The notes below the pieces were generated by a model. It worked only from the letters and a program-made list of their open reading frames with translations, searched no databases and was not told the origin of the DNA. Shown here in pieces: positions 45,987 through 56,293 of a stretch of DNA of 64,000 nucleotides. The number at the start of each line of letters is the position of its first letter. Positions within the stretch are counted from its first letter, which is position 1. The stretch lies in assembly GCA_963676235.1 (NCBI GenBank), contig OY781044.1, forward strand, positions 1,426,001-1,490,000. The letters run 5' to 3'. This stretch comes from JALNYB01 sp963676235. Lineage in GTDB: Archaea > Thermoplasmatota > Thermoplasmata > Methanomassiliicoccales > Methanomethylophilaceae. The position numbers were made by a program, and so were the translations under genes.

Positions 45987-46406
45987 ATGGAAATAGGTTC
46001 TTGGTTTGAATACAAATTAAAAACTACGCAGACAAATAAACAAGAGATCGAAGAATCCGTTGAAAGATATGTACTTTCGAACATCGATGAAAACAAGTGT
46101 ACTTTTGATAAATATGTTAATGGAGAATTCATAGACACCGTTATAGGCGACGATAAATTTTGGATATTCAGTGTTAAGAATCTCTCCATGAAAAGAGTGG
46201 AGAACATCACGACTGTGTTTGATGAGATAACCGTTAATGTGTATGGTTCTGATCTTTGTGGAGGCGGAGAGAAGGTCTACATAGATGACAATAATGTTGT
46301 ATTCAGAGATATCAAAACACAGATGTGGTCCATGGGAGTAATATACAAAGAAACAAGGGACCTGATCGATCTGGATCCCAAACTCAAAGCCACATTTGCA
46401 TTGTGA
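45987..46406 (+). CDS. Hypothetical protein (139 aa)
   Basis: MEIGSWFEYKLK... is preceded by AAGGTGA at a good distance, so this ATG is chosen over the GTG at 45978. The protein is soluble and beta-rich (VIGDDKFWIFSVKNL, EKVYIDDNNVVF), with one GGG turn after a Cys. No family recognised. A perfect palindrome lies behind it. Confidence 0.6.
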   Translation: MEIGSWFEYKLKTTQTNKQEIEESVERYVLSNIDENKCTFDKYVNGEFIDTVIGDDKFWIFSVKNLSMKRVENITTVFDEITVNVYGSDLCGGGEKVYIDDNNVVFRDIKTQMWSMGVIYKETRDLIDLDPKLKATFAL

Positions 46407-46429
46407 AATCAAATTATATGGAATGTATA

Positions 46430-46446
46430 GCTATCTCTGAGATAGC
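46430..46446. promoter_or_regulatory. Perfect palindrome before the MFS gene
   Basis: GCTATCTC, centre T, GAGATAGC. It lies 24 bases after the hypothetical gene and about 90 bases before the MFS start. A one-base loop makes a hairpin awkward, so a regulator site is plausible. Confidence 0.4.
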
Positions 46447-46537
46447 AATGTAGATAAGAAAACTTTTGTGATAAATCTGCAGAGATTTAAAATTATAATT
46501 CAAATATATTTATATCATAAACATTTCATAACTTTGT

Positions 46538-47986
46538 ATGGATGGTATCGAAATTACTAATGATGTTGGCCACGGCGATAAATATGCTACTAAACTAATG
46601 ATCACCATGGTTGCTGTAGCCCTACTCGTCAACTATGTCGAGACCATGGTAATACCTGGAATTCCTACCATACAGAAAGAGTACGGCATAACGTCCAGCC
46701 TGGCATCTTGGATCACATCGATATTCCTCATTGCTGGAGCGGCTACCACTCCGCTTTTCGGTAAATTCGGAGATATTTATGGTAAAAGGAAAATGTTCAT
46801 TTTGGTTTTGACAATATACATTATTGGACTTGTAATCGCAGCATTTTCAGCAACGATTTACGATCTATTGGCTGCAAGAGCGATACAGGGGATGGGTTTT
46901 GCAATTGTTCCGCTTGCCCTCGCATTGTTGGCAGATAAACTACCTCCAGAAAAGCTTGGTATCGCTCAAGGTGCCATAAGTTCCACTTTTGCCATCGGAG
47001 CAGCATTTGGATTGATTGTAGGCGCATATATCGAAGAGTATTATGGATGGCGTGATGCATTCATGATCGCACTAGTATTGAGTCTCCTGTTACTCGTACT
47101 TTCTTTAAAAATTATCGAAAAGGATACTACAAAGCAACATGTCAAGGTAGACTATGGCGGTATCGCCTTCCTCATAGCTGGTATAACACTTTGTATGATC
47201 TATATAACTGAAGGACCAACACGCGGATGGGATTCGATGGATAATCTGGCATTACTGATCCCAGGATTGATATCCCTACTGCTTTTCTTCGTATACGAGG
47301 CTAGACAAGATAATCCTCTTATACCTATGCGTATTCTAAAAATAAAGAACATATTTCTTTCAAACATAATCGGACTGCTGTCCTCCATGGCGATGTTCAT
47401 TGTATTTTTTGCTTTGACATACTATACACAATTACCAAAACCATATGGATTGGGAATGACCACCATTGAATCAGGACTTGTCATGGCACCAGCTGCAATA
47501 ACGATGCTTTTTGTAGGGCCGATAGCTGGTCGGGCCCTGTCACGCTTGGGTCCAAAACCAATATTGATATCTGGATCATTGATAGGTATAATGGGAATGG
47601 GAATGTTCGTCATGTTCCGCGGAGACTCCTTTGCAGTAATGATCGATGAGATCTTCACACTGACTGGATTGATTCTAACTATGATTCCCATAATAAATAT
47701 CATAACTTTATCAAGTCCAAAAGAGAACACGGCAGTAAGTCTTGGTTTCAATACATCTATACGTGATATCGGGGGTGCAATAGGGCCGGTCATCGCAACC
47801 ACAGTGATGACCTCCTTTGTGGTATCCATAGTTGCAATAGTCGGCGGAAGTAGCATGGTGGTAGGTACTGTACCATCATCGATGGCTTTCGATATCATAT
47901 TCATAATAGGCATTGTGATAATGGTCACGGCATTGATATTGGGATTGTTTATCAAAAACTACTCATTCAAAAAAAATAAGGTTTAA
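46538..47986 (+). CDS. MFS multidrug transporter (DHA2 type)
   Basis: 482 residues with 14 predicted helices. ETMVIPGIPTIQKEYG and ITSIFLIAGAATTPLFGKFGDIYGKRK give motif A, and RAIQGMGFAIVPLALAL plus GAAFGLIVGAYIEEYYGWRDAF motif C. Proton-driven drug export is the family role. A TATA box lies near 46505 and the leader is short. Confidence 0.92.
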   Translation: MDGIEITNDVGHGDKYATKLMITMVAVALLVNYVETMVIPGIPTIQKEYGITSSLASWITSIFLIAGAATTPLFGKFGDIYGKRKMFILVLTIYIIGLVIAAFSATIYDLLAARAIQGMGFAIVPLALALLADKLPPEKLGIAQGAISSTFAIGAAFGLIVGAYIEEYYGWRDAFMIALVLSLLLLVLSLKIIEKDTTKQHVKVDYGGIAFLIAGITLCMIYITEGPTRGWDSMDNLALLIPGLISLLLFFVYEARQDNPLIPMRILKIKNIFLSNIIGLLSSMAMFIVFFALTYYTQLPKPYGLGMTTIESGLVMAPAAITMLFVGPIAGRALSRLGPKPILISGSLIGIMGMGMFVMFRGDSFAVMIDEIFTLTGLILTMIPIINIITLSSPKENTAVSLGFNTSIRDIGGAIGPVIATTVMTSFVVSIVAIVGGSSMVVGTVPSSMAFDIIFIIGIVIMVTALILGLFIKNYSFKKNKV

Positions 47987-47997
47987 ACCTTGTTTGA

Positions 47998-48033
47998 TTG
48001 AGCATGCGAATCATATCATGATTCCATGCTCAA
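47998..48033 (+). terminator. Long hairpin after the MFS gene
   Basis: A stem of 16 bp with one bulged C: TTGAGCATGcGAATCAT (47998-48014), loop ATC, then ATGATTCCATGCTCAA (48018-48033). No T-run follows. It shares its inner part with the palindrome behind the importer operon. Confidence 0.5.
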
Positions 48034-48161
48034 ATTCCTGAATAAAATATGGAACGTATATTTCCATATATAGAAAACGTCTCAGAAAAAAATCAGATCT
48101 GAAAAATGTAAAGGATCATATGTTTTCAACATTATTTCTTATCTAATAAGTAATAAATACA

Positions 48162-48731
48162 GTGTCATATGTTTTACCATCATTGAAAACAGAACTTCAG
48201 AAAGCCTTTGATGGAGAGGAATACGACTGCAAGGGGCCTGAGATACAGGATCTCAGGATCATCGCCGATAGATTATGTAGAAAAATGAATGGTCTGACCC
48301 CTGAAAACCATGCAGAAAAAAATATTATCGCCAAAGAGCTTTTCGGCAGTATAGGAAAGAATGCCACGATACTCCCGAATTTCTTCTGTGAAATAGGCAC
48401 CCAAATATTCATTGGAAATAATTTCTTCTCCAATTTCAATCTAGTCATCGTAGGTCTTGGAAAACTTACTATAGGCAACAATTGTTCACTAGGGCCAAAT
48501 GTACTAATAACCACGGCGAATCACAAATTGGATCCTAGTGACCGCAATATTTGTTATTGTAAGCCTATAGTTTTGGGTAACAACGTCTGGGTAGGCGGTA
48601 ATGTATCCATACTTCCCGGCATAACCATTAACGACGGAGCCGTAGTAGGCGCAGGCTCTGTTGTAACTAAAGATGTTCCTGCAAACACTGTTGTTGCAGG
48701 AAATCCCGCAAAATTCATAAAAAACACGTGA
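48162..48731 (+). CDS. Maltose/galactoside O-acetyltransferase family protein
   Basis: 189 residues from a GTG start. A short helical N-terminus is followed by a left-handed beta helix (GKNATILPNFFCEIGTQIFIG..., NNVWVGGNVSILPGITI, DGAVVGAGSVVTKDVPANTV). The catalytic His lies in ANHKLDPSDRN. It transfers acetyl from CoA to a sugar hydroxyl. A SdpI-like gene follows after 4 bases. Confidence 0.9.
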   Translation: MSYVLPSLKTELQKAFDGEEYDCKGPEIQDLRIIADRLCRKMNGLTPENHAEKNIIAKELFGSIGKNATILPNFFCEIGTQIFIGNNFFSNFNLVIVGLGKLTIGNNCSLGPNVLITTANHKLDPSDRNICYCKPIVLGNNVWVGGNVSILPGITINDGAVVGAGSVVTKDVPANTVVAGNPAKFIKNT

Positions 48732-48735
48732 TAAC

Positions 48736-49113
48736 ATGATTAACGCAGAATCGATTATATACTTTATAATACCAGAAATGATGGCCGTATTGTTTATCAT
48801 CATAGGATATCTTATGGTAAAAACTCCTCCTGGAAAGCCAAATCCCTATATTGGATATCGTACGTCAAGTACTCGTAAATCTCAGGATAGCTGGGATTAT
48901 GGACAAAAAATATGCGGAAAAATGTTCTTGAAAGTAGGAGCGATACTCATTCCACTGTTACTCTTGATAAACGTATCGCTTAATGTAATCGGAGGCCTCG
49001 AATCAGTGGTGTGCATGATAATTACCATGGTCATCGAACTCGTGGTCTTGATCGTAGGTGTCATAAATATCGAACGTGAAATGCGTGAGTACAACAAATC
49101 CAAAGGTCTTTGA
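48736..49113 (+). CDS. SdpI/YhfL-like membrane protein
   Basis: 125 residues with three hydrophobic segments and the diagnostic loop NPYIGYRTSSTRKSQDSWDYGQK between helix 1 and 2, as in SdpI immunity proteins. In archaea the role is unknown; toxin immunity is known only for bacterial SdpI. Confidence 0.85.
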   Translation: MINAESIIYFIIPEMMAVLFIIIGYLMVKTPPGKPNPYIGYRTSSTRKSQDSWDYGQKICGKMFLKVGAILIPLLLLINVSLNVIGGLESVVCMIITMVIELVVLIVGVINIEREMREYNKSKGL

Positions 49114-49117
49114 TCAA

Positions 49118-49522
49118 AGTTCATCGAATATAATATTTCCAGAAAAAACCTATCGGCATTTCCAAGTCGAATATCTGCATCCTCTACACATTCAAGATTG
49201 TAATCTGGGTTGTAAAATACTTCACAATTGCATATCAAGTCTGTGTAGAGGATGAATATTTTTACATTGTACGATTTATGATATTCATATGCAAGATTCA
49301 AAAGACATTTACGATATCTTTTTCACTTGCGGATTTTGGTATGACAAACAGCTGGATGGTGCCTTCAAAATCGTGATTCGTTCTTTTTAACGTTCTGATA
49401 AAGATTCTTACCATTATAATCATAAATCGATAATATAATTTTCCTAACCCGATGTAAATACCTATGTGGATCATATGATTCTTATGAATTGTAGATTCAC
49501 CATACTCTTTTAATGCGGCCAT
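49118..49522 (-). pseudogene. Frameshifted small membrane-anchored protein gene
   Basis: From the ATG at 49522 the frame reads MAALKEYGESTIHKNH..., with one hydrophobic helix, to IPKSASEKDIVNVF and stops at 49298. One base shift continues sensibly as KCLLNLAYEYHKSYNVKIFI... to LGNADRFF near 49130. The join suggests a single frameshift. The rest of 49523-49839 has only an 8-bp CTTATCAA/TTGATAAG hairpin (49637-49666). Confidence 0.45.
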
Positions 49523-49839
49523 GATAAATCCTATAATTTTTTATCCGTTGGCACTATTATTATGAAAGACTTTTACTGATTAAACTATTGAGAAATGTAT
49601 CAAAGAATCTTTACTTATAATTCATATTATGATCATCTTATCAAATATGAATGCCTTGTTGATAAGCTGTATCATCTGATGTCTATCGTTGTCTTTCATA
49701 TTCATATATTCAAAAATATGACATTATAAAACCATAATCCAAGAAAATAATTTATTGATTTAGGGATCAGCGTGTGAAAAAAATCATGCCGTCTTGATGG
49801 TAAATAATATTAAATGTTGAAAACAGTTAAACCGATGAA

Positions 49840-50880
49840 ATGTCAAATCTGAGAAATTTGCTGGCAGAAATCGTGAAGATCGATGGTACAAATTATCTTT
49901 TCGCACATTATCTAGATTATAGGGAGAAGATATTCTCATCTGTTGATGATCCTTCTGAAAAATATGCTTTTCTGATGTTGATGGAAACGTGTGACCGCAA
50001 TGAACTATCAGAGTTCATAAAAGCATCACAGAGTGATGATGAAGATTTGACAGAATATTATAAAAAATTCAAAGAAAGATCCGGATTAGACACATTATCT
50101 TTAGAGGCCGTTCTTGAAGATATCCTCATTACAACAAAAAATACTGAACCTATTACATCGGATAATAAAGAAAGACCTGTCTGTTCCTTATGTAATGATT
50201 CAACGGCTAGGACATTCTTCAGATTATCAGACGGAATCGTCTGCAGCGGATGTGCTCCTCTTGAAGTGAAACTTGATCCTGCGATTTATTCAGTTATGGA
50301 TGTCCGCAAGATCGTCCATAAAGAAATCATTCCCAATGATCCTAAAAGAATCGGGATTATTTATCCCAAACCATGTGATGTATGCAAAAGACATGATGCC
50401 GTATTCTCCATAGCTGATGGAAAAATCTGTTATGCCTGCATGGAACGCTGTGGAAAGGACCAATCTCTCACAGTGGAAGCAATACGCAATATCGTGACGA
50501 AGAAGAAACCGGTTGCATTATGTGATGTATGCGAAGAAGAGGAAGGTACCATTCGGACCGATTTCGGATGCATAGGATCAAACTGTGCAAAAGCATATCC
50601 AAAATATTGCGATAGTTCTGTACTAGCCATCCGGCTTGCTTTAGGATATGCAGAGCCCATCAAGGCCATTATCAGAGAAAGAAAACCAATACAGATACCC
50701 TGTGATGCATGTGGACGCGATGAAGGAACCTTGAAAATAAAGGACGGAATCATCTGCAAAGCCTGTGCATTCAAATGCGAAGGATATAACAATTTTACTG
50801 TTAGAGGTATCAAAAATCTTATTGCAGATAATGAGAAGAGCACCAAACTCATTGTAGACAAGCCTTGGTACTTCGATTGA
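49840..50880 (+). CDS. Protein with four tandem zinc ribbons (DUF4428-like)
   Basis: 346 residues. A helical N-terminal third (1-110) precedes four repeats of CxxC-x(12-16)-CxxC: Cys115/118-135/138, 179/182-197/200, 228/231-244/249 (last pair spaced wider) and 288/291-306/309. Each ribbon contains a DG[IK][IV]C turn or variant and is followed by a helix such as TVEAIRNIV or TVRGIKNLI, the DUF4428 layout. The third ribbon is degenerate. Likely a binding scaffold; function unknown. Confidence 0.78.
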   Translation: MSNLRNLLAEIVKIDGTNYLFAHYLDYREKIFSSVDDPSEKYAFLMLMETCDRNELSEFIKASQSDDEDLTEYYKKFKERSGLDTLSLEAVLEDILITTKNTEPITSDNKERPVCSLCNDSTARTFFRLSDGIVCSGCAPLEVKLDPAIYSVMDVRKIVHKEIIPNDPKRIGIIYPKPCDVCKRHDAVFSIADGKICYACMERCGKDQSLTVEAIRNIVTKKKPVALCDVCEEEEGTIRTDFGCIGSNCAKAYPKYCDSSVLAIRLALGYAEPIKAIIRERKPIQIPCDACGRDEGTLKIKDGIICKACAFKCEGYNNFTVRGIKNLIADNEKSTKLIVDKPWYFD

Positions 50881-51038
50881 CCTTCATAATTTGTTTATAA
50901 ATTCTAAAGATTCCATCTATCCTTTATTCAGATTACGGTATGATTGGAGCATCCATCTTGAAAAATATCGATGATTTTTTTGAATTAAATCCAACAATGC
51001 TAAATAAGACATATTGATGGGGCTATCAAAGCGATATC

Positions 51039-52436
51039 ATGAAAAAAGAGATGACATCTGATGTGAAAATGCTTCTCGGAAATCCGAAAAAAGCCATCAT
51101 AGCTATGTCTATCCCGATCATTATCGCAATGATCGCTCAATCTGCTAACAATCTTATTGATTCTGTTTGGGTTGCAGGCCTTGGACCTAATGCACTTGCA
51201 GCTGTAGGCCTCGTTTTCCCATTATTCTTTATCATAATCGGCATAGGTAATGGCATAGGCATAGGAGCGTCTTCCGCAATAGGAAGACGCATCGGCAGAA
51301 AAGATAAGGATGGAGCAGACAGAACCGCCTCTCAATCAATAGGATTAACGGTGGCAATCGGTATAATAGTGGCCATCTTGCTTCTTCTGATTCAAAGACC
51401 TCTGATGCTCCTGTTGGGTGCAGGCGACACGATAGGATTCTGTATAGACTACGGAACACCTATTTTCATGTGTATCCCGATATTGCTTTTGAATTCAGTA
51501 TTCAGTAATCTTCTGATGGCGGAAGGAGCTGCTAAAAGATCGATGATGATACAGATCCTGGCTGCCATCATCAACATATGTCTTGATCCCATATTCATCT
51601 ATGATTACGGATTTGGAATGGGTATGGCCGGAGCGGCTTGGGCAACAGTCATAGCAGTAACTATATCGTTAATTGTCATGATATATTGGTATTTTGTCAA
51701 GAAAAACACATATCTCGACATTAAACTCAGAGGATTCAGATTCAACAAGGAGATCGACAACGACATCTTCCGTGTCGGAATACCGTCATCTGTGGAAATG
51801 ATCTTCATGTCCTTCATGGCGATGCTGATGAATGTCATAATCATCATAGTTGGAGGCACCGACGGAGTCGCTATCTATTCAGCTACATGGAGATTGATAC
51901 AGATGATCATGATCCCACTGATGGCTGTTGGCAGTTCAATAGTTCCAATATGCGCGGTCGCATATGGAGCAAAGCGTTACGACAAGATCAAGGACGCATA
52001 TAATTTCTCAATAAAATTCTGTATTCTTATCATGATAATATTAGCTGCATTAGTGGCTATATTTGCAGATTATCTGGTATTTATATTCACATACTCTGAA
52101 TCTACAGCTCTGTTGAAGGAGGATATAGTCCTGTGTATAAGGATGATGTGCATCTTCCTGCCGTTCATGGCCTGGGGGTTCGTAGCATCTGGTTTCTTCC
52201 AAGGTATCGGAATGGGTTTGAAATCACTAATATCAACAATCTTGAGGAGTGGAATTCAAATACCTGTCTGTTACGCACTTGCAGTTACTGCAGGTACTCT
52301 AATGTCCATATGGTGGGGAATCGTGGCAACAGAGATTGCAGGTTCCGTGTTCGTAGGACTCTGGAGTTTACTGATTTTACGTATACTGGTAAAAGAATAC
52401 AAGCCCCGTGCAGATGACAATATTTCCGAAAATTAA
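51039..52436 (+). CDS. MATE-family efflux transporter
   Basis: 465 residues with 12 helices in two bundles. PKKAIIAMSIPIIIAMIAQSANNLIDSVWVAGLGPNAL is cut here to its key part: the IDSVWVAGLG motif at helix 1-2, then GIGASSAIGRRIGRKD and GIPSSVEMIF in the second half. Exports cations or drugs in exchange for Na+ or H+. No regulator adjacent. Confidence 0.93.
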   Translation: MKKEMTSDVKMLLGNPKKAIIAMSIPIIIAMIAQSANNLIDSVWVAGLGPNALAAVGLVFPLFFIIIGIGNGIGIGASSAIGRRIGRKDKDGADRTASQSIGLTVAIGIIVAILLLLIQRPLMLLLGAGDTIGFCIDYGTPIFMCIPILLLNSVFSNLLMAEGAAKRSMMIQILAAIINICLDPIFIYDYGFGMGMAGAAWATVIAVTISLIVMIYWYFVKKNTYLDIKLRGFRFNKEIDNDIFRVGIPSSVEMIFMSFMAMLMNVIIIIVGGTDGVAIYSATWRLIQMIMIPLMAVGSSIVPICAVAYGAKRYDKIKDAYNFSIKFCILIMIILAALVAIFADYLVFIFTYSESTALLKEDIVLCIRMMCIFLPFMAWGFVASGFFQGIGMGLKSLISTILRSGIQIPVCYALAVTAGTLMSIWWGIVATEIAGSVFVGLWSLLILRILVKEYKPRADDNISEN

Positions 52437-52590
52437 TATCATCACGGTATTATTTCACAATTTCAATTATAGGAATCTATACTTGGACTCTTTTACCATA
52501 CGTTTTGATCATAAGAATTTTTTCGACTATTATCTCGATCTATAGATAAACTTAACACCGGAGATTACTTTCAAGTCATCTTAAATTGCA

Positions 52591-54258
52591 TTTTTACCTG
52601 AACTCGACAGGACCTGATGCAAATGATCGATCAACATCGTATGACTGGACGTAAAATAGAAGTGTCCCGAGTGAATCTGTTCTGTTGTGACAAAAAACCA
52701 CTTTCGACTCAGGACATTCGTCCTAGAGCCGAACGAGAATAAATCAGTACCGATTGGTACCATCGCCTGCGTGAGGGAATATCTTGGAAAATTGGGATCG
52801 GACCGCGTCTTCAACGATTCCAAGAACAGAGGGCATCCGCTTTTTCCATTGGTGTGTGCCATCATTTCATATCGGCTGACGGAGAACTTCTCCGTGGAGG
52901 GATGCGGAAGATGGCTGGAGTCCCCGGAGGTCAGGAACGAGTTGGGAATCCGGGGAGAGGTGAGCCATAGGATGATCAACCGCGCGGTGGAACGCTGCGG
53001 GGAGATCATGCCGGAGGTGCTGGTGCATCTGCGTAGGGGATTGTTCTCGATTTACGATCTGGAGCATACCGACGTGAACATCGATACGACGTCCGTAGCA
53101 GTGTATGCGAAGGGAACGGGATTGTACGATTTCGGTTATTCCAGGGACAAACGGCCGGATCTGAGGCAGGTGAACTTCGGCGCCGCCGAGCTTCGCGATC
53201 CGATAAACATTCCCATAGACCTCTCGGTGGATCGCGGGAACGCATCCGATTCTATTCAATTCGTGAAGATCGTCGACGATATCATCGGCGACCTCCGCGA
53301 CGATTCATTGTTCGTTTTCGATGCAGGAGGGGATGCCAAGCAGGTGCTAGACAAGATCACGGAAAAGAACATGAGGTATATCACCAGGAAGCGCCTGAAT
53401 ATCATCGACGACACATGGATATCCCGTTTCGACAAGGACGAGGCGTACTGCGTCGACGATGAGGACGACGTTTACTGCCAACGCAAGATGTTCGAGTCGT
53501 CCGGGAGGACGGTCTACCTGTTCTATTCCGAGAAATTGTATCGCGACAGATGGCCACTCGTGGAGATGTGTGGAGGATGCCAAGGATGTCATGTGCAAAA
53601 AGAAGGACGGAACGCTGCGCATATCCAAGACGGTCGTGAAGCAGTTGAGGAATCCGCTGATATCGCTGAATGTGGGCGTCCAGGGCAAGCTATTATCCAA
53701 CAATGTAGACAGCTTCGAGTACGTCCGCGGACAGCTTTCCAACCATCGCGAGGGATTCTTCAAACTCGAATGCAGTTCGAATTTGACAGCGAAGGATGTG
53801 TTCTCGATCTACCGCAGACGCGATACGGTGGAAAAGCTCATGGACTCGCTGAAGAACCATATAGACCTCAAACCGATGCGCGTATGGTCGGAGAACAGCG
53901 TGAAAGGAACGCTTCTGCTGTGTTTTCTTGCTCAGGTCATAGTCTCGATGGTGCGGTATGAGATGCCGGAACTGAGGAAACGTTCTACAAGATTCATCAT
54001 AGATTCCCTGCAGAATTTGACAGTTACCTATGTTCACGACCGCAAGCAGGCGACGAGACGCGTATATTCGAATTTCGAGCCTCTCAATTCACGCATTCTC
54101 AGGGATATGGTGGTCGTTTCGGGTGTTCGCGGGGGATGAAAGCCCCCTAGGAACACAGGAAAGGACCTGAAAGACATGACGTAAAATGATGTGTGATAGC
54201 GGATGCTCAAGTGTCAAATTCTTACGATTTCGAAATCATCTGTCGAACTCAGGTTTTT
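52591..54258 (+). mobile_element. IS1634-like insertion sequence
   Basis: Imperfect terminal inverted repeats bound it: ACCTGAACTCGACAG at 52596-52610 and its mirror ending at 54254 (13 of 15 match). Both ends abut T-runs, so the target duplication may be TTTT(T). The interior is clearly GC-richer with different codon choice from flanking genes, a sign of recent arrival. Confidence 0.75.
52687..54139 (+). pseudogene. Frameshifted IS1634/IS4-type transposase
   Basis: Frame 1 runs from a GTG at 52687 through the DDE core (VNIDTTSVAVY, GYSRDKRPDLRQVNFGAA, LFVFDAGGDAKQVLDKI) to about 53565. The remaining part (EDAKDVMCKKKDGTLR ... IYRRRDTVEKLMDSLKNH) is in the next frame and ends at TGA 54137-54139. 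The shift falls within 53555-53580 in a repeated GTGGAG context. No A-run slippery site is seen, so inactivation is likelier than programmed frameshifting. Confidence 0.82.
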
Positions 54259-54776
54259 AATCTTTGATCTCTTATCGAAGATATCGTCCAAACTCACACA
54301 CACGCAAGATTAGCAATATCATGTATATTGTATCAATCTTTATTTTAACCGCTCTATCGAAACAGACGACTTCGTAATAGGTCCTTCCTAGACGTTTAAA
54401 GCTGTTTTGTATACTTAGACAGGGGTTAGAGTGTCTTCATAATATAACTCCGTAGATTGGCTTGTATACACCTTTATGAGCCTTCTGACCGTGGTGTATG
54501 AGACATTGTATGAAACTCGTGCAAATCACGATCATGCGTTATCTGTACCTAACCTAAGAACGGGTCTAAATCACCATGACGATAAATCTTACTAATGTTT
54601 CATATTTATTTTCTTGACTAATGCGAATACATTTGATACAACTTATTGTGATTGATCTCACTACAAATTTATTACATGTGACTTGCTACGCATTACAAAA
54701 CTATATGAGATATAACCAAATACACATTCCATACCAAGGTTTATGAAGTATAGTGTAAAATACAGAGGAATAGCAA
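54259..54776. other. Intergenic region downstream of the IS
   Basis: No open frame worth naming. Two TTGTATAC motifs near 54400 and 54460 and several T-rich stretches are visible. It may be promoter DNA or a decayed gene. Confidence 0.3.
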
Positions 54777-55097
54777 ATGACGAAAGAATGTACAGTAAGA
54801 GTTGATGCAGGTGTCTGTAAAATGATAACCACTATACATGCCAAAGAGAATGACATGGGAATGATAGAACTCGACATTCAAAGCGACTGCCCTAACATAC
54901 TGAGAATGTCATGGATCGTAAAACCCGTAAGTCCATGGACAGAAGTTGAAGCGGCAATGAATGAAACGGATGTTTATAAATGGGCGAGTGAAAGACTTCC
55001 TCATGCAGCGTGTCCTGTTCCTTGTGCCATGATCAAAGCGATCGAAGTTGCAGGAAATCTCGGTCTTAAAAGAAACGTAACTATCGATATTCTCTAA
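54777..55097 (+). CDS. Small conserved-type protein with five cysteines (106 aa)
   Basis: MTKECTVRVDAGVCKMITTIHAKE... with LPHAACPVPCAMIKAIEVAG near the C-terminus. The regular cysteines (VCK, DCPN, ACPVPC) suggest metal binding or redox function. It resembles uncharacterised small proteins of methanogens (a DUF6951-like family, from memory). No operon partner. Confidence 0.65.
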   Translation: MTKECTVRVDAGVCKMITTIHAKENDMGMIELDIQSDCPNILRMSWIVKPVSPWTEVEAAMNETDVYKWASERLPHAACPVPCAMIKAIEVAGNLGLKRNVTIDIL

Positions 55098-55427
55098 ATA
55101 TCTGAAATACCTGTGGCAAATCATTTATCTTTTTATTTTTATATTTTACAGCACACAACAATATATTGTTATCTAATATGATAACAAATTGTGATTCTAT
55201 ACGGCTCTTAATTAAAGTATTTGTGCGATTCGTATAGTTTATCTTATATCGATTGATAGAAATATAATTTGTTAGTGAATGAAAAGAAAATATTATGTAT
55301 ATATTTGCACGATTTTGTTATTGAGTGATTTCAACAAGAAATTTCAATGTAAATGTTTCACCTTAATTTCTATTTGCATTCGTGAATTTAATACCAAGTA
55401 AAATCAGTAAATATAAATATAGACTGG
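55098..55427. other. AT-rich intergenic region
   Basis: Very AT-rich with no ORF or clear RNA. It contains the promoter of the following surface-protein gene (ATATAAATATAG near 55411). Confidence 0.35.
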
Positions 55428-55467
55428 ACTTCCTATGATAAAATAATATATTTAATAATAAGGAAGT
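55428..55467 (+). promoter_or_regulatory. Hairpin that may sequester a ribosome-binding site
   Basis: ACTTCCT (55428-55434) is complementary to AGGAAGT (55461-55467), and the second arm contains the AGGA site just before the ATG at 55473. Folding would mask it. The loop is a 26-base AT-only stretch. Confidence 0.4.
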
Positions 55468-55472
55468 ATAAG

Positions 55473-56189
55473 ATGAAAAATAAAATTGTAGCTAAGAAAA
55501 CAATAAAATTGTTTTCATTGGTAATTATTTCTGCGACGATTTTATGTTCATTAGGATTTTTTACAACAATAATAGATAACGAATCCGCGGGAGAGAACAT
55601 CAATATAAATGAAACAAATGATAATCTCATAAAATCTATCGATGATTATGACTCTTATACCTTTACAGAATCTGAAGCCGAATCTGGACAGATATTTGAC
55701 AGCAGCCTTCTTAAAAGTTTTAGCAATTCAGGAAAAATAATTCAGATAAACATTGTATCGGACAATGATTCTACAGATTTCATATATTTTTGGGTTCTTG
55801 ACTGTTCTACAAAATATGTAGAATCTGAATTTAACATATACGTCGAAGGATACATAAGTAATGAAGAACTTGTTATAAATTTTGGAACGGCCGGAGTTCT
55901 TCCATATACTGCCACACTAAACTATTATGTCGGAAGCGATTATGCAGGAAACACGTATACGATCTCTAACATGTCAGACGCATCTGTACAAGAGATCAAA
56001 AATTTCACAGTAGATAATGATGGATGTATAACAATTACAGGCCTTTCCGATTGCAGTTATTATACTTACATAATAACAGATTCATCATCAACGGACCTTA
56101 ATAGCCATCAATTCCAGAAGATGATTACGGTCGTATTAATTGTCGGTGTTTTGATGTTGGGCATATTTGCTATTTCTAGAAAATACTAA
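55473..56189 (+). CDS. Predicted surface protein with two membrane anchors
   Basis: 238 residues. An N-terminal signal/anchor (LFSLVIISATILCSLGFF), an acidic, Ser/Asn/Thr/Tyr-rich extracellular part that looks beta-stranded (about 35-205), and a C-terminal helix (MITVVLIVGVLMLGIFAI) with a basic end. No named domain. Typical of cell-surface proteins of wall-less Thermoplasmata. Confidence 0.65.
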   Translation: MKNKIVAKKTIKLFSLVIISATILCSLGFFTTIIDNESAGENININETNDNLIKSIDDYDSYTFTESEAESGQIFDSSLLKSFSNSGKIIQINIVSDNDSTDFIYFWVLDCSTKYVESEFNIYVEGYISNEELVINFGTAGVLPYTATLNYYVGSDYAGNTYTISNMSDASVQEIKNFTVDNDGCITITGLSDCSYYTYIITDSSSTDLNSHQFQKMITVVLIVGVLMLGIFAISRKY

Positions 56190-56293
56190 CCGATTATCAG
56201 ATTTACACGAACCGATTTTTACTTCTTTCTTATATGTGCATCGATTGTTTCAATATGTGTGAATAAGATTGTACATTACTTCGTATTCTTAAT

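Noticed and set aside
53555..53580. Programmed frameshift in the transposase
   Set aside because: No A- or T-run slippery site; simple insertion or deletion is more likely.
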